Positions 25,241-33,889 of a stretch of DNA of 64,000 bases are shown here, piece by piece. The notes beneath the pieces were generated by a model. That model ran no database searches and was not told the origin of the DNA. It saw nothing but the letters and a program-made list of their open reading frames with translations. The stretch comes from JAXMDT01 sp046348685 (lineage in GTDB: Bacteria > Pseudomonadota > Alphaproteobacteria > Rickettsiales > UBA998). The position numbers were made by a program, and so were the translations under genes. Numbering within the stretch: the stretch's first letter is position 1; the number at the start of each line of letters is the position of its first letter. The DNA lies in the NCBI GenBank assembly GCA_046348685.1, contig JAXMDT010000001.1, positions 1 to 64,000 of the forward strand. The letters are read 5' to 3'.

Positions 25241-25989
25241 CGTTCGATCGTAGCGCTGGACTTCGACATTTTTTCGGCCACCGCATCGGTAACGCGCGTT
25301 CGGGAATATCCGTGTGGACGCTGCTTATGCCAATCAAAAACATCTGCGTATATATTTTCCGCGTTATGCAGATAATTTTCCCAATCAGTGGCATGCTGAT
25401 CAAACGCCTCATCGCCAACAATAGCACGCATTTTTACCATAACCGCTGTGTACAATTCGTTGATGTTATCACGTAAGGATGTGACGGCATCCCGTTCCGG
25501 ATGGTCTGGAAAGATACAGTGATCATGTAGTGCGCGCTCTGCAGTCGTCGCCAGGGCGCGGTAAAGGGCGATTTCATTAAACGTGCTGCGGACAAGAAGT
25601 TGAACCCCTTTTTCAAACATAACCGCGTCATCATTTTTGATATGTCCGTCGTCAGCGGGCAGCCGCATAAACAAACTGATTCCGTCTTTCACGATCTGCA
25701 GCGTGTCCACGATCTCACCCTGTCCGTCGCGGAGCAAGCGGGCATGCGTATTCTGGTCGATTTTCTTTTTATCGAGGCCGGTGCTGAATGGGCGGTTATT
25801 GATGCCGAGCATGATAAGTTCCAGATCGTCTTTGACATAACCGCGTTTCGGTTTGCTGGTCTCCGGATACGAAGCTCCCAGAAATGCAATCACCTTTTCG
25901 GCGGACGCATCAATACGCTGAAACAGTTGTTCCAATCCTTCTTTATCGGAAGTGCGGTCATTACAGGGTAATTGTACATGTACGTTCAT
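25237..25989 (-). CDS. Hypothetical helical protein
   Basis: A protein of about 250 residues (ATG at 25989; a GTG at 25998 is also possible). It is mostly helical and charged, with no signal peptide, membrane segment or recognised motif. A short basic/tyrosine stretch (KPKRGYVKDDLE) lies near residue 47, and a cluster of His/Asp/Glu lies near residues 150-165. It converges with ruvB, overlapping by 4 bases, and breaks the usual ruvB-ybgC adjacency together with the next gene. Confidence 0.6.
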   Translation of the reverse strand: MNVHVQLPCNDRTSDKEGLEQLFQRIDASAEKVIAFLGASYPETSKPKRGYVKDDLELIMLGINNRPFSTGLDKKKIDQNTHARLLRDGQGEIVDTLQIVKDGISLFMRLPADDGHIKNDDAVMFEKGVQLLVRSTFNEIALYRALATTAERALHDHCIFPDHPERDAVTSLRDNINELYTAVMVKMRAIVGDEAFDQHATDWENYLHNAENIYADVFDWHKQRPHGYSRTRVTDAVAEKMSKSSATIER

Positions 25990-26078
25990 GCGCCTCACTT
26001 TGCCCCATTTCTGTTACATTTTGATGTAATGAAGGAGATTCACTTGGATATGCCTGCTATGTACCCCATATTGTAGCC

Positions 26079-26732
26079 ATGCAATCTGCTCTCGCCTTTC
26101 TCAAAAGACACTACCTATTCATTGAATTTACGGTCTTTTTCCTGCTTATTCCGATATCGTTCATGCTGCTTCCCAAGCGCAGCGTCGTCTTTTTATGCCT
26201 ATGGATGGTCGCCATTATCGGTTATTTCTGGATGCGGTATCACGATAAGGAAAAACTGTCGCACATCATGCGGTTTTCAAAGGATTATCTTCCGGAAATC
26301 AAGCGTATGGCGCCGCTTTTTTTGCTTAATATCTCACTATTGGCCCTTCTGACATATTATCTGAAACCTGATCTCTGGCTCAAATTCCCGAGCGAGCGGC
26401 CTTTGGTCTGGGCGATGGTCATGCTGCTTTACCCAATTCTTTCTGCCGCCCCCCAGGAATTCGTCTATCGCGTTATTTTCTTCCAGCGATACCGGCCACT
26501 CTTTGCCAGCGATCGCGCCATGATCTTCGCCAGCAGCACGACATTTGGGATCGCGCACGCCTTTCTGCTCAATTTCATCGCGCCAGGACTTAGCATCATC
26601 GGCGGCGTCATCTTTTGCCTGACCTATCTCAAGCGTAAATCCTTCTGGCTTGTTCTCCTGGAACATGCTTTGTACGGCAATATGATCTTCACGCTGGGGC
26701 TCGGTTACTATTTCTACCATGCAGCACACTAA
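26079..26732 (+). CDS. CPBP-family (CAAX protease/Rce1-like) membrane protein
   Basis: A 217-residue protein with six to seven membrane segments. Motif 1 appears as QEFVYR (residues 126-131) instead of EExxxR, motif 2 as FGIAH (His160), and motif 3 as EHALYGN. These are the CPBP intramembrane glutamic-protease motifs, but the first Glu is Gln, so activity is uncertain; some family members act only as membrane chaperones or in self-immunity. It overlaps ybgC by 14 bases, so it is co-transcribed with the tol genes. Confidence 0.72.
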   Translation: MQSALAFLKRHYLFIEFTVFFLLIPISFMLLPKRSVVFLCLWMVAIIGYFWMRYHDKEKLSHIMRFSKDYLPEIKRMAPLFLLNISLLALLTYYLKPDLWLKFPSERPLVWAMVMLLYPILSAAPQEFVYRVIFFQRYRPLFASDRAMIFASSTTFGIAHAFLLNFIAPGLSIIGGVIFCLTYLKRKSFWLVLLEHALYGNMIFTLGLGYYFYHAAH

Positions 26733-27123
26733 GGCCTTTTCGTTCCAGGTACGCGTCTACTACGAGGATACGGACGCCGCCGGCATCGTCTATTACGCTA
26801 ATTATCTGAAATTCGCCGAGCGTGCCCGCACTGAGTGGCTGCGCGCCGTGGGTTTCGAGCAGGAAAAGCTGCGCGCGGAGCAGGGGCTCGGTTTCGTCGT
26901 TGCCCATCTGGAGGCGGATTATAAGCTTCCGGCCCGCCTGGACGACCTCATTACCATTGAAACTTCCTTGCAACAGCATAGTAAAGTCCATATGACAATG
27001 CGGCAAATCCTTAAGAAGGGGGATGCCACGCTGGTAATTCTTAGTGTAAAGATCGCCTGTGTGGACAAAAACGGAAAACCGGTGCGCATTCCGGAACAAC
27101 TCTTGCATGCGCTGGCAAAATAA
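26719..27123 (+). CDS. ybgC: Tol-Pal-associated acyl-CoA thioesterase YbgC
   Basis: A 134-residue hot-dog-fold thioesterase. The active-site motif is EDTDAAGIVYYANYLKF, with the catalytic Asp near residue 19. YbgC proteins hydrolyse acyl-CoA or acyl-ACP and contact phospholipid-synthesis enzymes; the gene starts the tol-pal cluster in most proteobacteria. Its start lies inside the preceding CPBP gene. Confidence 0.95.
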   Translation: MQHTKAFSFQVRVYYEDTDAAGIVYYANYLKFAERARTEWLRAVGFEQEKLRAEQGLGFVVAHLEADYKLPARLDDLITIETSLQQHSKVHMTMRQILKKGDATLVILSVKIACVDKNGKPVRIPEQLLHALAK

Positions 27124-27133
27124 AGAATATGTA

Positions 27134-27187
27134 CATCATCCTGAGCGAAGCAAAATATCTGCAGGATGCTTCGCTGCGCTCAGCATG
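27134..27187. repeat. Palindromic repeat, CTGAG/CTCAG family, copy 2
   Basis: CATCCTGAGCGAAGC pairs with GCTTCGCTGCGCTCAG within about 54 bp, matching the element at 22161. It lies between ybgC and tolQ. Confidence 0.7.
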
Positions 27188-27211
27188 GCATAAAATGGTT
27201 GGAGGACTGAA

Positions 27212-27985
27212 ATGACGGACAGCACAAATGTGAACACGGCAGTGGAGAGCGTCGCCCAGACGGATGTGGCGGGCAGCGTCGCAGCGATGCACGATCTTTC
27301 CGCCTGGGGCATGTTCATGAATGCGGGCATCATCGGCAAGATGGTGATGATCCTGCTCATCATCGCCTCGTTCTGGAGCTGGGCGATCATTTTCGATAAA
27401 TGGATGCGCTTCAAGATGATCAAGCAGAAAGCATCGCGCTTTGAACATGATTTCTGGTCCGCCGAAGCGCTCGATAGTTTCTATGAAAAAATGAAACGAC
27501 GCGCCTCGCATCCCTTCGCGGTTGTTTTTCTTTCCGCGATGGAGGAATGGTTCCGCTCCGATAACCGCCAGGGCTCCGTGCGTCCGCGCACATCGATCCT
27601 GCAGCCGGGTGTTATCGGTCGCATCGCGCAGATCATGAATGTCGCGCGTAACCGCGAGTTGGAAGATCTGGAAAAAGGCCTCGGCTTCCTTGCCACAGTT
27701 GGTTCTGCTGCGCCGTTCGTCGGTCTGTTCGGCACGGTGTGGGGGATCATGCACTCCTTCCAGTCGATCGCGTCTTCCAAAAACACGTCGCTTGCCGTCG
27801 TCGCACCCGGTATCGCTGAGTCGCTGTTTGCGACGGCGCTGGGCCTTGCCGCCGCGATTCCGGCGGTCATTGCCTATAATAAATTCTCCAACGACCTCGC
27901 GAAATACTCCGGCAAGCTGGAAGATTTCTGCACCGAGTTCCTGGCATTGCTCTCACGTCAAGCTGAACAGGCAGGGAGAGTCTAG
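27212..27985 (+). CDS. tolQ: Tol-Pal motor protein TolQ
   Basis: A 257-residue MotA/TolQ/ExbB-family protein with three membrane segments (about residues 40-62, 150-172, 188-212). The family segment PFVGLFGTVWGIMHSF leads the second one. It forms the pentameric proton channel that powers TolA. A GGAGG site precedes the ATG. tolR begins directly after its stop codon. Confidence 0.96.
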   Translation: MTDSTNVNTAVESVAQTDVAGSVAAMHDLSAWGMFMNAGIIGKMVMILLIIASFWSWAIIFDKWMRFKMIKQKASRFEHDFWSAEALDSFYEKMKRRASHPFAVVFLSAMEEWFRSDNRQGSVRPRTSILQPGVIGRIAQIMNVARNRELEDLEKGLGFLATVGSAAPFVGLFGTVWGIMHSFQSIASSKNTSLAVVAPGIAESLFATALGLAAAIPAVIAYNKFSNDLAKYSGKLEDFCTEFLALLSRQAEQAGRV

Positions 27986-28441
27986 ATGGGAGCGCAATTC
28001 GGAGGGGACTGGCAGGGGCGCGATTTCAAACGCCGGCCGGTGAGCGAAATCAACGTCACCCCGATGGTGGACGTGATGCTCGTGTTGCTCGTTATCTTCA
28101 TGATCACCGCGCCGATGATGACGGCGGGCGTGACGGTCGACCTGCCGGAAGCGAAATCGCAGCCGGTCGCCGGTCAGGATGAACCGATCAGCGTTTCGGT
28201 GAAACGCAACGGCGATATTTTCCTGCAGGAAGCCAAAATCACGCTCGAGCAAATCGGCCCCAAACTTCAGGCCGTCGCCGGTGAGAATAAAGATGCACGC
28301 ATTTTCGTGCGCGGCGACCGCAACGTGGATTACGGCACGATGATGAAAGTCGTCGGCGAAATCCAGGCAGGCGGTTTCATGAAAGTGGCGCTCATTTCCG
28401 AATCGCCCGGCAGCAGCCCGCCGAGTAAGAAGAAGGGATAA
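27986..28441 (+). CDS. tolR: Tol-Pal motor protein TolR
   Basis: A 151-residue ExbD/TolR protein. A short cytoplasmic tail is followed by one membrane segment (about residues 26-46) carrying the proton-path Asp in NVTPMVDVMLVLL, and a periplasmic domain. It works with TolQ. Its ATG follows the tolQ stop with no gap. A palindromic repeat follows before tolA. Confidence 0.96.
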   Translation: MGAQFGGDWQGRDFKRRPVSEINVTPMVDVMLVLLVIFMITAPMMTAGVTVDLPEAKSQPVAGQDEPISVSVKRNGDIFLQEAKITLEQIGPKLQAVAGENKDARIFVRGDRNVDYGTMMKVVGEIQAGGFMKVALISESPGSSPPSKKKG

Positions 28442-28468
28442 ATGCTGACGAACCTGACGCGTACTCTG

Positions 28469-28563
28469 ATTCCCTCTCCCGCTTGCGGGGGAGGGTCAGG
28501 GTGGGGGAATCGTGAGACGCTGTATTCCCCCCTCCTAACCTCCCCCCGTAAACGGGAGGAGGA
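28469..28563. repeat. Palindromic repeat, CTCTCCCGC family
   Basis: Two G/C-rich hairpins (CCCTCTCCCGC/GCGGGGGAGGG and CCTCCCCCCG/CGGGAGGAGG) fill the tolR-tolA gap. A larger relative lies at 40107. Confidence 0.75.
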
Positions 28564-28587
28564 ACATTGCGCACAAAAGGCTAGCCT

Positions 28588-29385
28588 ATGACCCGTGGCG
28601 CGTACTATTCCGCCGGTCTCCATGTTGCCGTTCTGATTCTCGCTTTTCTCGGACTTCCCAGTTTCTTTGACAATGACGAGCCGGAGCCGATGGTGCTGAC
28701 CGTCGAGGTATTGCCCATTGCGCCGAAATCCAACGTGCCTCCGTCGCAGCAGCCCATCGCGCCGAAAAAAGAAGAAGCGCAGAAGAAAGGCCCGGAAAAT
28801 CAGCCGAAGAAAAACTCGACGCCGCCGCCGCCGAAAAAAGAAGCGGTCAAAGTTCCGGAGAAGGTGAAGGAAAAACCGGCGGAAAAACCAAAGCCTAAAA
28901 AACCGGAAGAGAAAAAGCCCGAAGAGAAACCGGAAGACGATCCTCTTGAGGATATCCTGAAAGATGTCCGCAGCGAAGCGATGAAGCCGGATGCCAAAAA
29001 AGACGTGAAAAAATCCGCCGCGCCGACGAACATTGCCAAGTCCAATGCTCCGTATGATCCAAGCCTGCCGATGACGATCAGTGAGATGGATGCGATTCGC
29101 GGCCAATTCGTCAAATGCTGGCGCGTACCCGCGGGTGCGAAGAACGACTATGAATTGAAAGTGCATGTCAATGTGCAGCTGCGTCCGGATGGTTCCGTTG
29201 TTTCTGCCGAGGTCGCAGGTGGCGATATGATTCGCTATAATACGGATAATTTCTTCCGCGGTGCAGCCGACTCAGCGATACGTGCGGTCTATAAATGCAG
29301 TCCGCTCAAAAACCTTCCCGCCGACAAATACTCTACCTGGAAGGACATGGAACTGACCTTTGATCCGCGTGACTTATTGTATTAA
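28588..29385 (+). CDS. tolA: Tol-Pal protein TolA
   Basis: A 265-residue protein. One N-terminal membrane anchor (about residues 7-24) is followed by a Lys/Pro/Glu-rich spacer (about 45-150) and a C-terminal TonB/TolA-like domain (about 165-265) that contacts TolB and Pal. It carries force from TolQR to the outer membrane during division. The spacer is shorter than in E. coli TolA, as is usual in Alphaproteobacteria. tolB does not follow directly: three unknown genes lie between. Confidence 0.93.
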   Translation: MTRGAYYSAGLHVAVLILAFLGLPSFFDNDEPEPMVLTVEVLPIAPKSNVPPSQQPIAPKKEEAQKKGPENQPKKNSTPPPPKKEAVKVPEKVKEKPAEKPKPKKPEEKKPEEKPEDDPLEDILKDVRSEAMKPDAKKDVKKSAAPTNIAKSNAPYDPSLPMTISEMDAIRGQFVKCWRVPAGAKNDYELKVHVNVQLRPDGSVVSAEVAGGDMIRYNTDNFFRGAADSAIRAVYKCSPLKNLPADKYSTWKDMELTFDPRDLLY

Positions 29386-29438
29386 CTAGATTTTCTTTGT
29401 CATTAGGCTGTCATTTCACGTAGCTATACTATGCCCAC

Positions 29439-29537
29439 ATGGGGGCATTTATGGCTGATAGTGAACTGACGGGGTTGATCCGGGACATTCTCGCAGAAGA
29501 AAAAGCATATAGCGAGGGATCAGCACATGCCGTCTAG
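29439..29537 (+). CDS. Possible small leader ORF (about 28-32 residues)
   Basis: A short frame starting at 29439 (or ATG 29451, after a GGGGG run) encodes a small acidic helix beginning MADSELTGLIRDILAEEKAY. It ends by overlapping the start of the next gene. Its sequence resembles the N-terminus of the second paralog (MSRSQSEELIRQ...), so it may be a leftover N-terminal piece or a coupling leader. Confidence 0.3.
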   Translation: MGAFMADSELTGLIRDILAEEKAYSEGSAHAV

Positions 29538-30438
29538 TACTCTGGACGATTTGCTGCGGATCACATCTGCGGAATATACGGCCTACGCAGTACAATATGA
29601 TAGGTGGTATACGAGTTTTAGGCCCGTTCGGGATAAGTATTTGCAAGCGGCGGACATCGCTGGGCTGGATAGTAGCAGTCAGGAGCATCATGACAGATTT
29701 ATAGATGCGACTAACAAAGCGTTTAAGGATGTTGGCACAGCACCGCAAATCAGCACAACGCTTACCGAAAATATGTATGAGCTTAATGTGAAGGTGGGGC
29801 ATGCGGTTTACAAAGAAGGAGCACGTGCAGCCCCGAATATGAGAGATTTCCCGAACATTGATCGTAGTCTGGCTGAAAACGTCCTGCTCGTGTCGCTGAA
29901 TTCCTTAAATGAGCGTTTTACAAATGGCGTTGCCGGTTTTGCAGATGCGACAGCGGAATATGATGTGCTTGCTGCCAAAGGCTACGGCGCATTTAAAATG
30001 CCGGATGCTAATTTCAATGTTTCCAATCCGGCAAACACACTTGAAGAACAGAAAAATCGCTTTATCCGCCGGGCGATCACCGAAGGGCAGTCACGTGATA
30101 TTATCCTTGAAGAAATGAATGCAGCTCCACCAACGGAAAACAGTATCAAGATAGCCCGAACCTTGCTCGAAAACTCATCCGTTTTGAAAGACGTTCCCGC
30201 ATCGGCTTGGGACGAAAAAATAAATCCTGAAAAAATTTTACAGAAAGCGGCGAGTCTCGATCCATTCACCGCCCTGACAGCGGGTAAGCAGCTTTATGAA
30301 AATGGATTTGGCATTGCAGTCGAAGAAGCTCGCCTGCGTGTTGCTGAAATAAACACAAAGGATCGCGCGGGCGTATTTACAGAAGCTCAAATCCTTCCCG
30401 ATGCACGTCAGGAAAAGCCCATTATCTTTCGCGCATAA
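29527..30438 (+). CDS. Unknown protein, first of three paralogs inserted between tolA and tolB
   Basis: A 303-residue hydrophilic, helical protein without signal peptide or membrane segment. The start has a GAGGGA site 9 bases upstream. It aligns along most of its length with the next gene: shared elements include AAKGYxxxK/HQKGYDE (about residue 155), the RD...E...PPTE...IA block (about 195-215), P.S.W, then a C-terminal AA.L.P..AL......L...GF..AV..AR block. It ends with EAQILPDARQ, a tail also found in the third paralog. It is somewhat more AT-rich than the tol genes. No known family is recognised. Confidence 0.7.
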   Translation: MPSSTLDDLLRITSAEYTAYAVQYDRWYTSFRPVRDKYLQAADIAGLDSSSQEHHDRFIDATNKAFKDVGTAPQISTTLTENMYELNVKVGHAVYKEGARAAPNMRDFPNIDRSLAENVLLVSLNSLNERFTNGVAGFADATAEYDVLAAKGYGAFKMPDANFNVSNPANTLEEQKNRFIRRAITEGQSRDIILEEMNAAPPTENSIKIARTLLENSSVLKDVPASAWDEKINPEKILQKAASLDPFTALTAGKQLYENGFGIAVEEARLRVAEINTKDRAGVFTEAQILPDARQEKPIIFRA

Positions 30439-30548
30439 TATATCAAGAAACTGATATTTATCACTTAATAATGTCATATTGTTGTCATGGGATTATAGTA
30501 GATTCGTGGCCAATAAAAATAATAATAAAAACACTATTGGAGTGATGT

Positions 30549-31451
30549 ATGTCGCGCTCTCAGTCAGAAGAACTCATTCGTCAGGTTAGATTGCTCTACG
30601 GCGATTATCTTCAGCGGCAGGCTAACCGGTTTGAGGATGTTGCCCGCATGCAGGATAACCTTATGGCAGGCACGGGCATATCCTCAAGCGATGCAGAACG
30701 TTACAATCATGCCATTCGGCAGGCACAGCTGCAGGCGCTGCGAACGGTTCCCGAGCCGGTTATGAGTGACCGCCTGATTGGGTTGCGCAATGATTTGGCA
30801 AATACCGTGCGCGGCGATATCTATGAGATGGGTATTGAAGAAGCGCCTGATCTCACAGCCGTTAAACAATCCAATGCGGGTGGCTCTATTGCAAGCATTG
30901 CCGGAGCGTCTGCGGCAGATGCACTCTTTCAGCGGGTAAAGGCCGGAAAATCAAGCCTTGCGCAAGCTTTGCAAAATCTCAATGGCCTTCATCAAAAAGG
31001 ATATGATGAGACGCTATACGCTGCGCTTCAAAACGATATTCATGTAAACTTTCCGGAAACAAAATATATTTTTCCGGCAAATCCGGCTGCTCCTGCACTT
31101 AAAGAAGCGATGGCGCTGCGCATCCTTCTGGATGATGATATTCGGGATCGGACGATCGATGAACTCTACCGTGACCCTCCGACAGAAAAAGGCAAGGAGA
31201 TCGCTGCGATTTTTATTGAACATCCGCGAGCGATCAGGAATCTGCCCCAGTCGCTTTGGTCCGGCCTACGTTTTGTAAACGGGCGGAAAGACTGGATGGA
31301 ACGCGCGGCGGAATTGCAGCCTGAATTGGCGCTCAAGCCAGAGCATCGGGAAGAATTAAAAAGGCTTGGGTTTAAAGACGCCGTGCAAGGCGCGCGCTCT
31401 GAAGAAAAAGAACGCCAGGAAGAATCAACGCAACACAGCAGCCTGATTTAA
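30549..31451 (+). CDS. Unknown protein, second tol-inserted paralog, apparently truncated by an in-frame stop
   Basis: A 300-residue hydrophilic helical protein, homologous to the gene before it (PPTEKGKEIAAIFIEHPRAI, PQSLW, RAAELQPELAL, LKRLGFKDAVQGAR). The frame stops at TAA 31449-31451. Reading on in the same frame gives 29 more codons up to TGA 31539-31541, including AQSVPDVRPIG, which matches the conserved tail of the other two paralogs (AQILPDAR, AQSLPDAR). So the annotated protein has probably lost its tail through a nonsense change, or the stop is read through. A good ribosome site (TTGGAG) lies upstream. Confidence 0.7.
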   Translation: MSRSQSEELIRQVRLLYGDYLQRQANRFEDVARMQDNLMAGTGISSSDAERYNHAIRQAQLQALRTVPEPVMSDRLIGLRNDLANTVRGDIYEMGIEEAPDLTAVKQSNAGGSIASIAGASAADALFQRVKAGKSSLAQALQNLNGLHQKGYDETLYAALQNDIHVNFPETKYIFPANPAAPALKEAMALRILLDDDIRDRTIDELYRDPPTEKGKEIAAIFIEHPRAIRNLPQSLWSGLRFVNGRKDWMERAAELQPELALKPEHREELKRLGFKDAVQGARSEEKERQEESTQHSSLI

Positions 31452-31541
31452 CACGACAGTGGCAATGATAGGGAGATGCTTGCGCAAAGTGTTCCCGATG
31501 TGCGACCGATTGGCAAATCTCCTGTTCGAGGTAGCGTGTGA
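31452..31541 (+). pseudogene. Stranded C-terminal tail of the second paralog
   Basis: In frame with the preceding gene, directly after its TAA. It encodes HDSGNDREMLAQSVPDVRPI and 9 more residues, then TGA. The AQ(S/I)(L/V)PD(A/V)R motif is shared with both neighbouring paralogs, which supports it as former or recoded coding sequence. Confidence 0.6.
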
Positions 31542-31596
31542 TGTCACGAAGCTTTCACAAACCATCTTTATAATTCAAAAAACATAGGAGCACACC

Positions 31597-32373
31597 ATGA
31601 CCGATACACTATCCAGTGTTGAAAGAAGAATTGAAGCGCTGGCAGGCGATATATCTGTTAAGCAAGACATACGAGATTTGAGGGGGGATTCAGGCGGCAT
31701 TGAAGGTTCTTATCATAATCGTGAAGCGATCAGGCTTTCTAAGGACATGTCTGACACTGTTAGAGCGTATGTAGAAAAAGCCGGTTTTGATCGTGCGTCT
31801 GAATTCCTGTCCGGCGTGAACAAACGTCATCCCGAAGCATTGTGGCAGGTGGCACATGGTGCCTTTCCGGTTTTAGAAGATGGGATTACCCGTGGGCAGC
31901 TTTCACTCGCCGGATCCTCGGCATGGTTAAAAAAGACATTTCCTGATCTCGGAGACAACAGCCAATTTCTGGCCGTACATAACGGCCTTTCCCATGTGTT
32001 AAAAAATCCAATAATACGGAACGATCTTGATTCGGGTCTGACGCGTGAGGATGCGGCCGTTCTGTTGGAATATCCGCAGGCCCTCCAGTATGCCGCTTTT
32101 GATGTGCAGAAAGAATTTAATGCGGCCAATCCTATGACGCCATATGAAGGTCCATATGACAACGCTTCATTAAATAATTTGATACGCCGTGCGGTGCTTC
32201 TCGCGCCGGATGTTGCTAAGCGCAATGAGGATGAATTGAGATCGGTTGGTTTCGGCGATGCATTAGATAAACCGATTGAACAGCGTTCAGAAACATCGAC
32301 TGGCTTCAATCAAACTTTTGCCGCGCAAAGTTTGCCTGATGCCCGTCATGGACGAAATATGGAAATCGTTTAA
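31597..32373 (+). CDS. Unknown protein, third tol-inserted paralog
   Basis: A 258-residue soluble protein with an ATAGGAG site before the ATG. It is more diverged, but keeps the RLSKDMSDTVRAYVEKAGFD block (compare LRNDLANTVRGDIYEMGIEE in paralog 2), LTREDAAVLLEYPQAL (compare IAAIFIEHPRAI), RRAVLLAPDVA...ELRSVGFGDAL near the C-terminus, and the tail AQSLPDARHG. No signal peptide, so probably cytoplasmic. Function unknown. tolB begins 75 bases later. Confidence 0.7.
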   Translation: MTDTLSSVERRIEALAGDISVKQDIRDLRGDSGGIEGSYHNREAIRLSKDMSDTVRAYVEKAGFDRASEFLSGVNKRHPEALWQVAHGAFPVLEDGITRGQLSLAGSSAWLKKTFPDLGDNSQFLAVHNGLSHVLKNPIIRNDLDSGLTREDAAVLLEYPQALQYAAFDVQKEFNAANPMTPYEGPYDNASLNNLIRRAVLLAPDVAKRNEDELRSVGFGDALDKPIEQRSETSTGFNQTFAAQSLPDARHGRNMEIV

Positions 32374-32448
32374 TTGCTTCTCACGCATTGACATCTAAGA
32401 AGGCTCCGTTCATAAAACGTTATTCGTTTTTTGCCAAAGGGCCTTATC

Positions 32449-33768
32449 ATGAAACATACTTTGTCGTCGATGCGTGCATTTTTCGCGCTTTCATTTCTTA
32501 TTTTGATTTCCTCGCCCGCGCATGCGGTGCTGAAGCTGGATATCACCCAAGGGAATATCGATCCGCTGCCGATCGCGGTTGTCGAGCTGAACGGCACAGA
32601 TGGTGAAGCCGCACAAGTCGGCCGCGATATTTCCAGCGTCATTGCCGCAGACCTTGAGCGTTCCGGCATTTTCCGCCCGATTGATAAAGGCGCATTCATC
32701 GAACAGATCAACGCATCCACCTCGGTGCCGCGCTTTCCCGACTGGCGCCAGATCAATGCGCAGGCTCTCGTGCACGGCACCGTCACCTCGCTGGGCGGCG
32801 GCAAATTGAAAGTCTCGTTCCGCCTGTGGGATGTGTATGCCGAGGCGCAGATGGAAGGCAAACAGTTCGACACGTTCTCGCGCAACTGGCGCCGCGTCGC
32901 GCACCTGATTGCCGACCTGATTTTCAAACGCATCACGGGTGAAGAAGGCTTTTTCGATACGCGCATCGTTTATGTTTCGGAAACGGGGCCAAAGAACAAG
33001 CGTATCAAACGCCTCGCCATCATGGATCAGGACGGTGAGAATCACAAATTCCTCACCAACGGCCAATTCCTGGTGTTGACGCCGCGCTTCTCGCCGAACA
33101 CGCAGGAAATTCTCTATATGTCCTATGCGGGCAAGCAGCCGCGCGTCTACCTGCGCGATCTGCAGACGGGCAGGGAAGAATCGATCGGTACATTCAAGGG
33201 CATGTCCTTTGCGCCGCGCTTCGATAACACCGGCAACCGCATGGTGATGTCGATTGCGGATGGCGGTAATACGGAAATCTACCAGATGGATCTGCGTTCG
33301 CGGAACCTGCAACGCCTGACCAACGATCCTGGGATCGATACGTCGCCGTCCTATTCGCCGGATGGCCGCTCCATCGTCTTCAACTCCGACCGTGGCGGCT
33401 CGCAGCAGCTGTATGTGATGAGTTCAAGCGGCGGCGGCGTGAAGCGCATCAGCTTCGGCGATGGCCGTTACGGGGATCCTGTCTGGTCGCCGCGCGGGGA
33501 TTTGATCGCCTTCACCAAGATGGCAGGCGGCCAATTCTCAATTGGCGTCATGCGCTCGGATGGCTCGGGCGAACGGGAAATTACCCAGTCCTGGCTGGAT
33601 GAAAGCCCGAGCTGGGCGCCGAATGGCCGTTATATCGTTTTCACGCGCCAGCGCTCCGCTTACGATAAGAGCCGGCTTATGATGATCGACGTAACAGGCC
33701 GTAACTTAAGAGAAATCCTGACGCCGACTGAGGCGACGGATCCGGCCTGGTCGCCACTGTTGCCATAA
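32449..33768 (+). CDS. tolB: Tol-Pal periplasmic protein TolB
   Basis: A 439-residue protein with a signal peptide ending AHA-V, an N-terminal TolB domain (about residues 25-160) and a six-bladed beta-propeller with repeated (S)P(D/N)G...I.F...R motifs. It shuttles between Pal and peptidoglycan and binds TolA. The ATG at 32449 is preferred to the TTG at 32431 because an AAAGGG site lies upstream and the signal peptide is then of normal length. Confidence 0.95.
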   Translation: MKHTLSSMRAFFALSFLILISSPAHAVLKLDITQGNIDPLPIAVVELNGTDGEAAQVGRDISSVIAADLERSGIFRPIDKGAFIEQINASTSVPRFPDWRQINAQALVHGTVTSLGGGKLKVSFRLWDVYAEAQMEGKQFDTFSRNWRRVAHLIADLIFKRITGEEGFFDTRIVYVSETGPKNKRIKRLAIMDQDGENHKFLTNGQFLVLTPRFSPNTQEILYMSYAGKQPRVYLRDLQTGREESIGTFKGMSFAPRFDNTGNRMVMSIADGGNTEIYQMDLRSRNLQRLTNDPGIDTSPSYSPDGRSIVFNSDRGGSQQLYVMSSSGGGVKRISFGDGRYGDPVWSPRGDLIAFTKMAGGQFSIGVMRSDGSGEREITQSWLDESPSWAPNGRYIVFTRQRSAYDKSRLMMIDVTGRNLREILTPTEATDPAWSPLLP

Positions 33769-33889
33769 AACAACAGGGGTCAAATCCGTTGAAAGCGGAG
33801 AGGGAAAAACAACCATAGGAATTGATTTTCTTCTCCGTTCCTTTCATTCATAGGTCACCGAATTTTCTAACTTAGTCTGGAGAAACAAA

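Noticed and set aside
33769..33889. T-arm-like GGTCAAATCC sequence that could mark a tRNA
   Set aside because: No acceptor, D or anticodon stems can be built around it, and no other tRNA signature is visible in the window.
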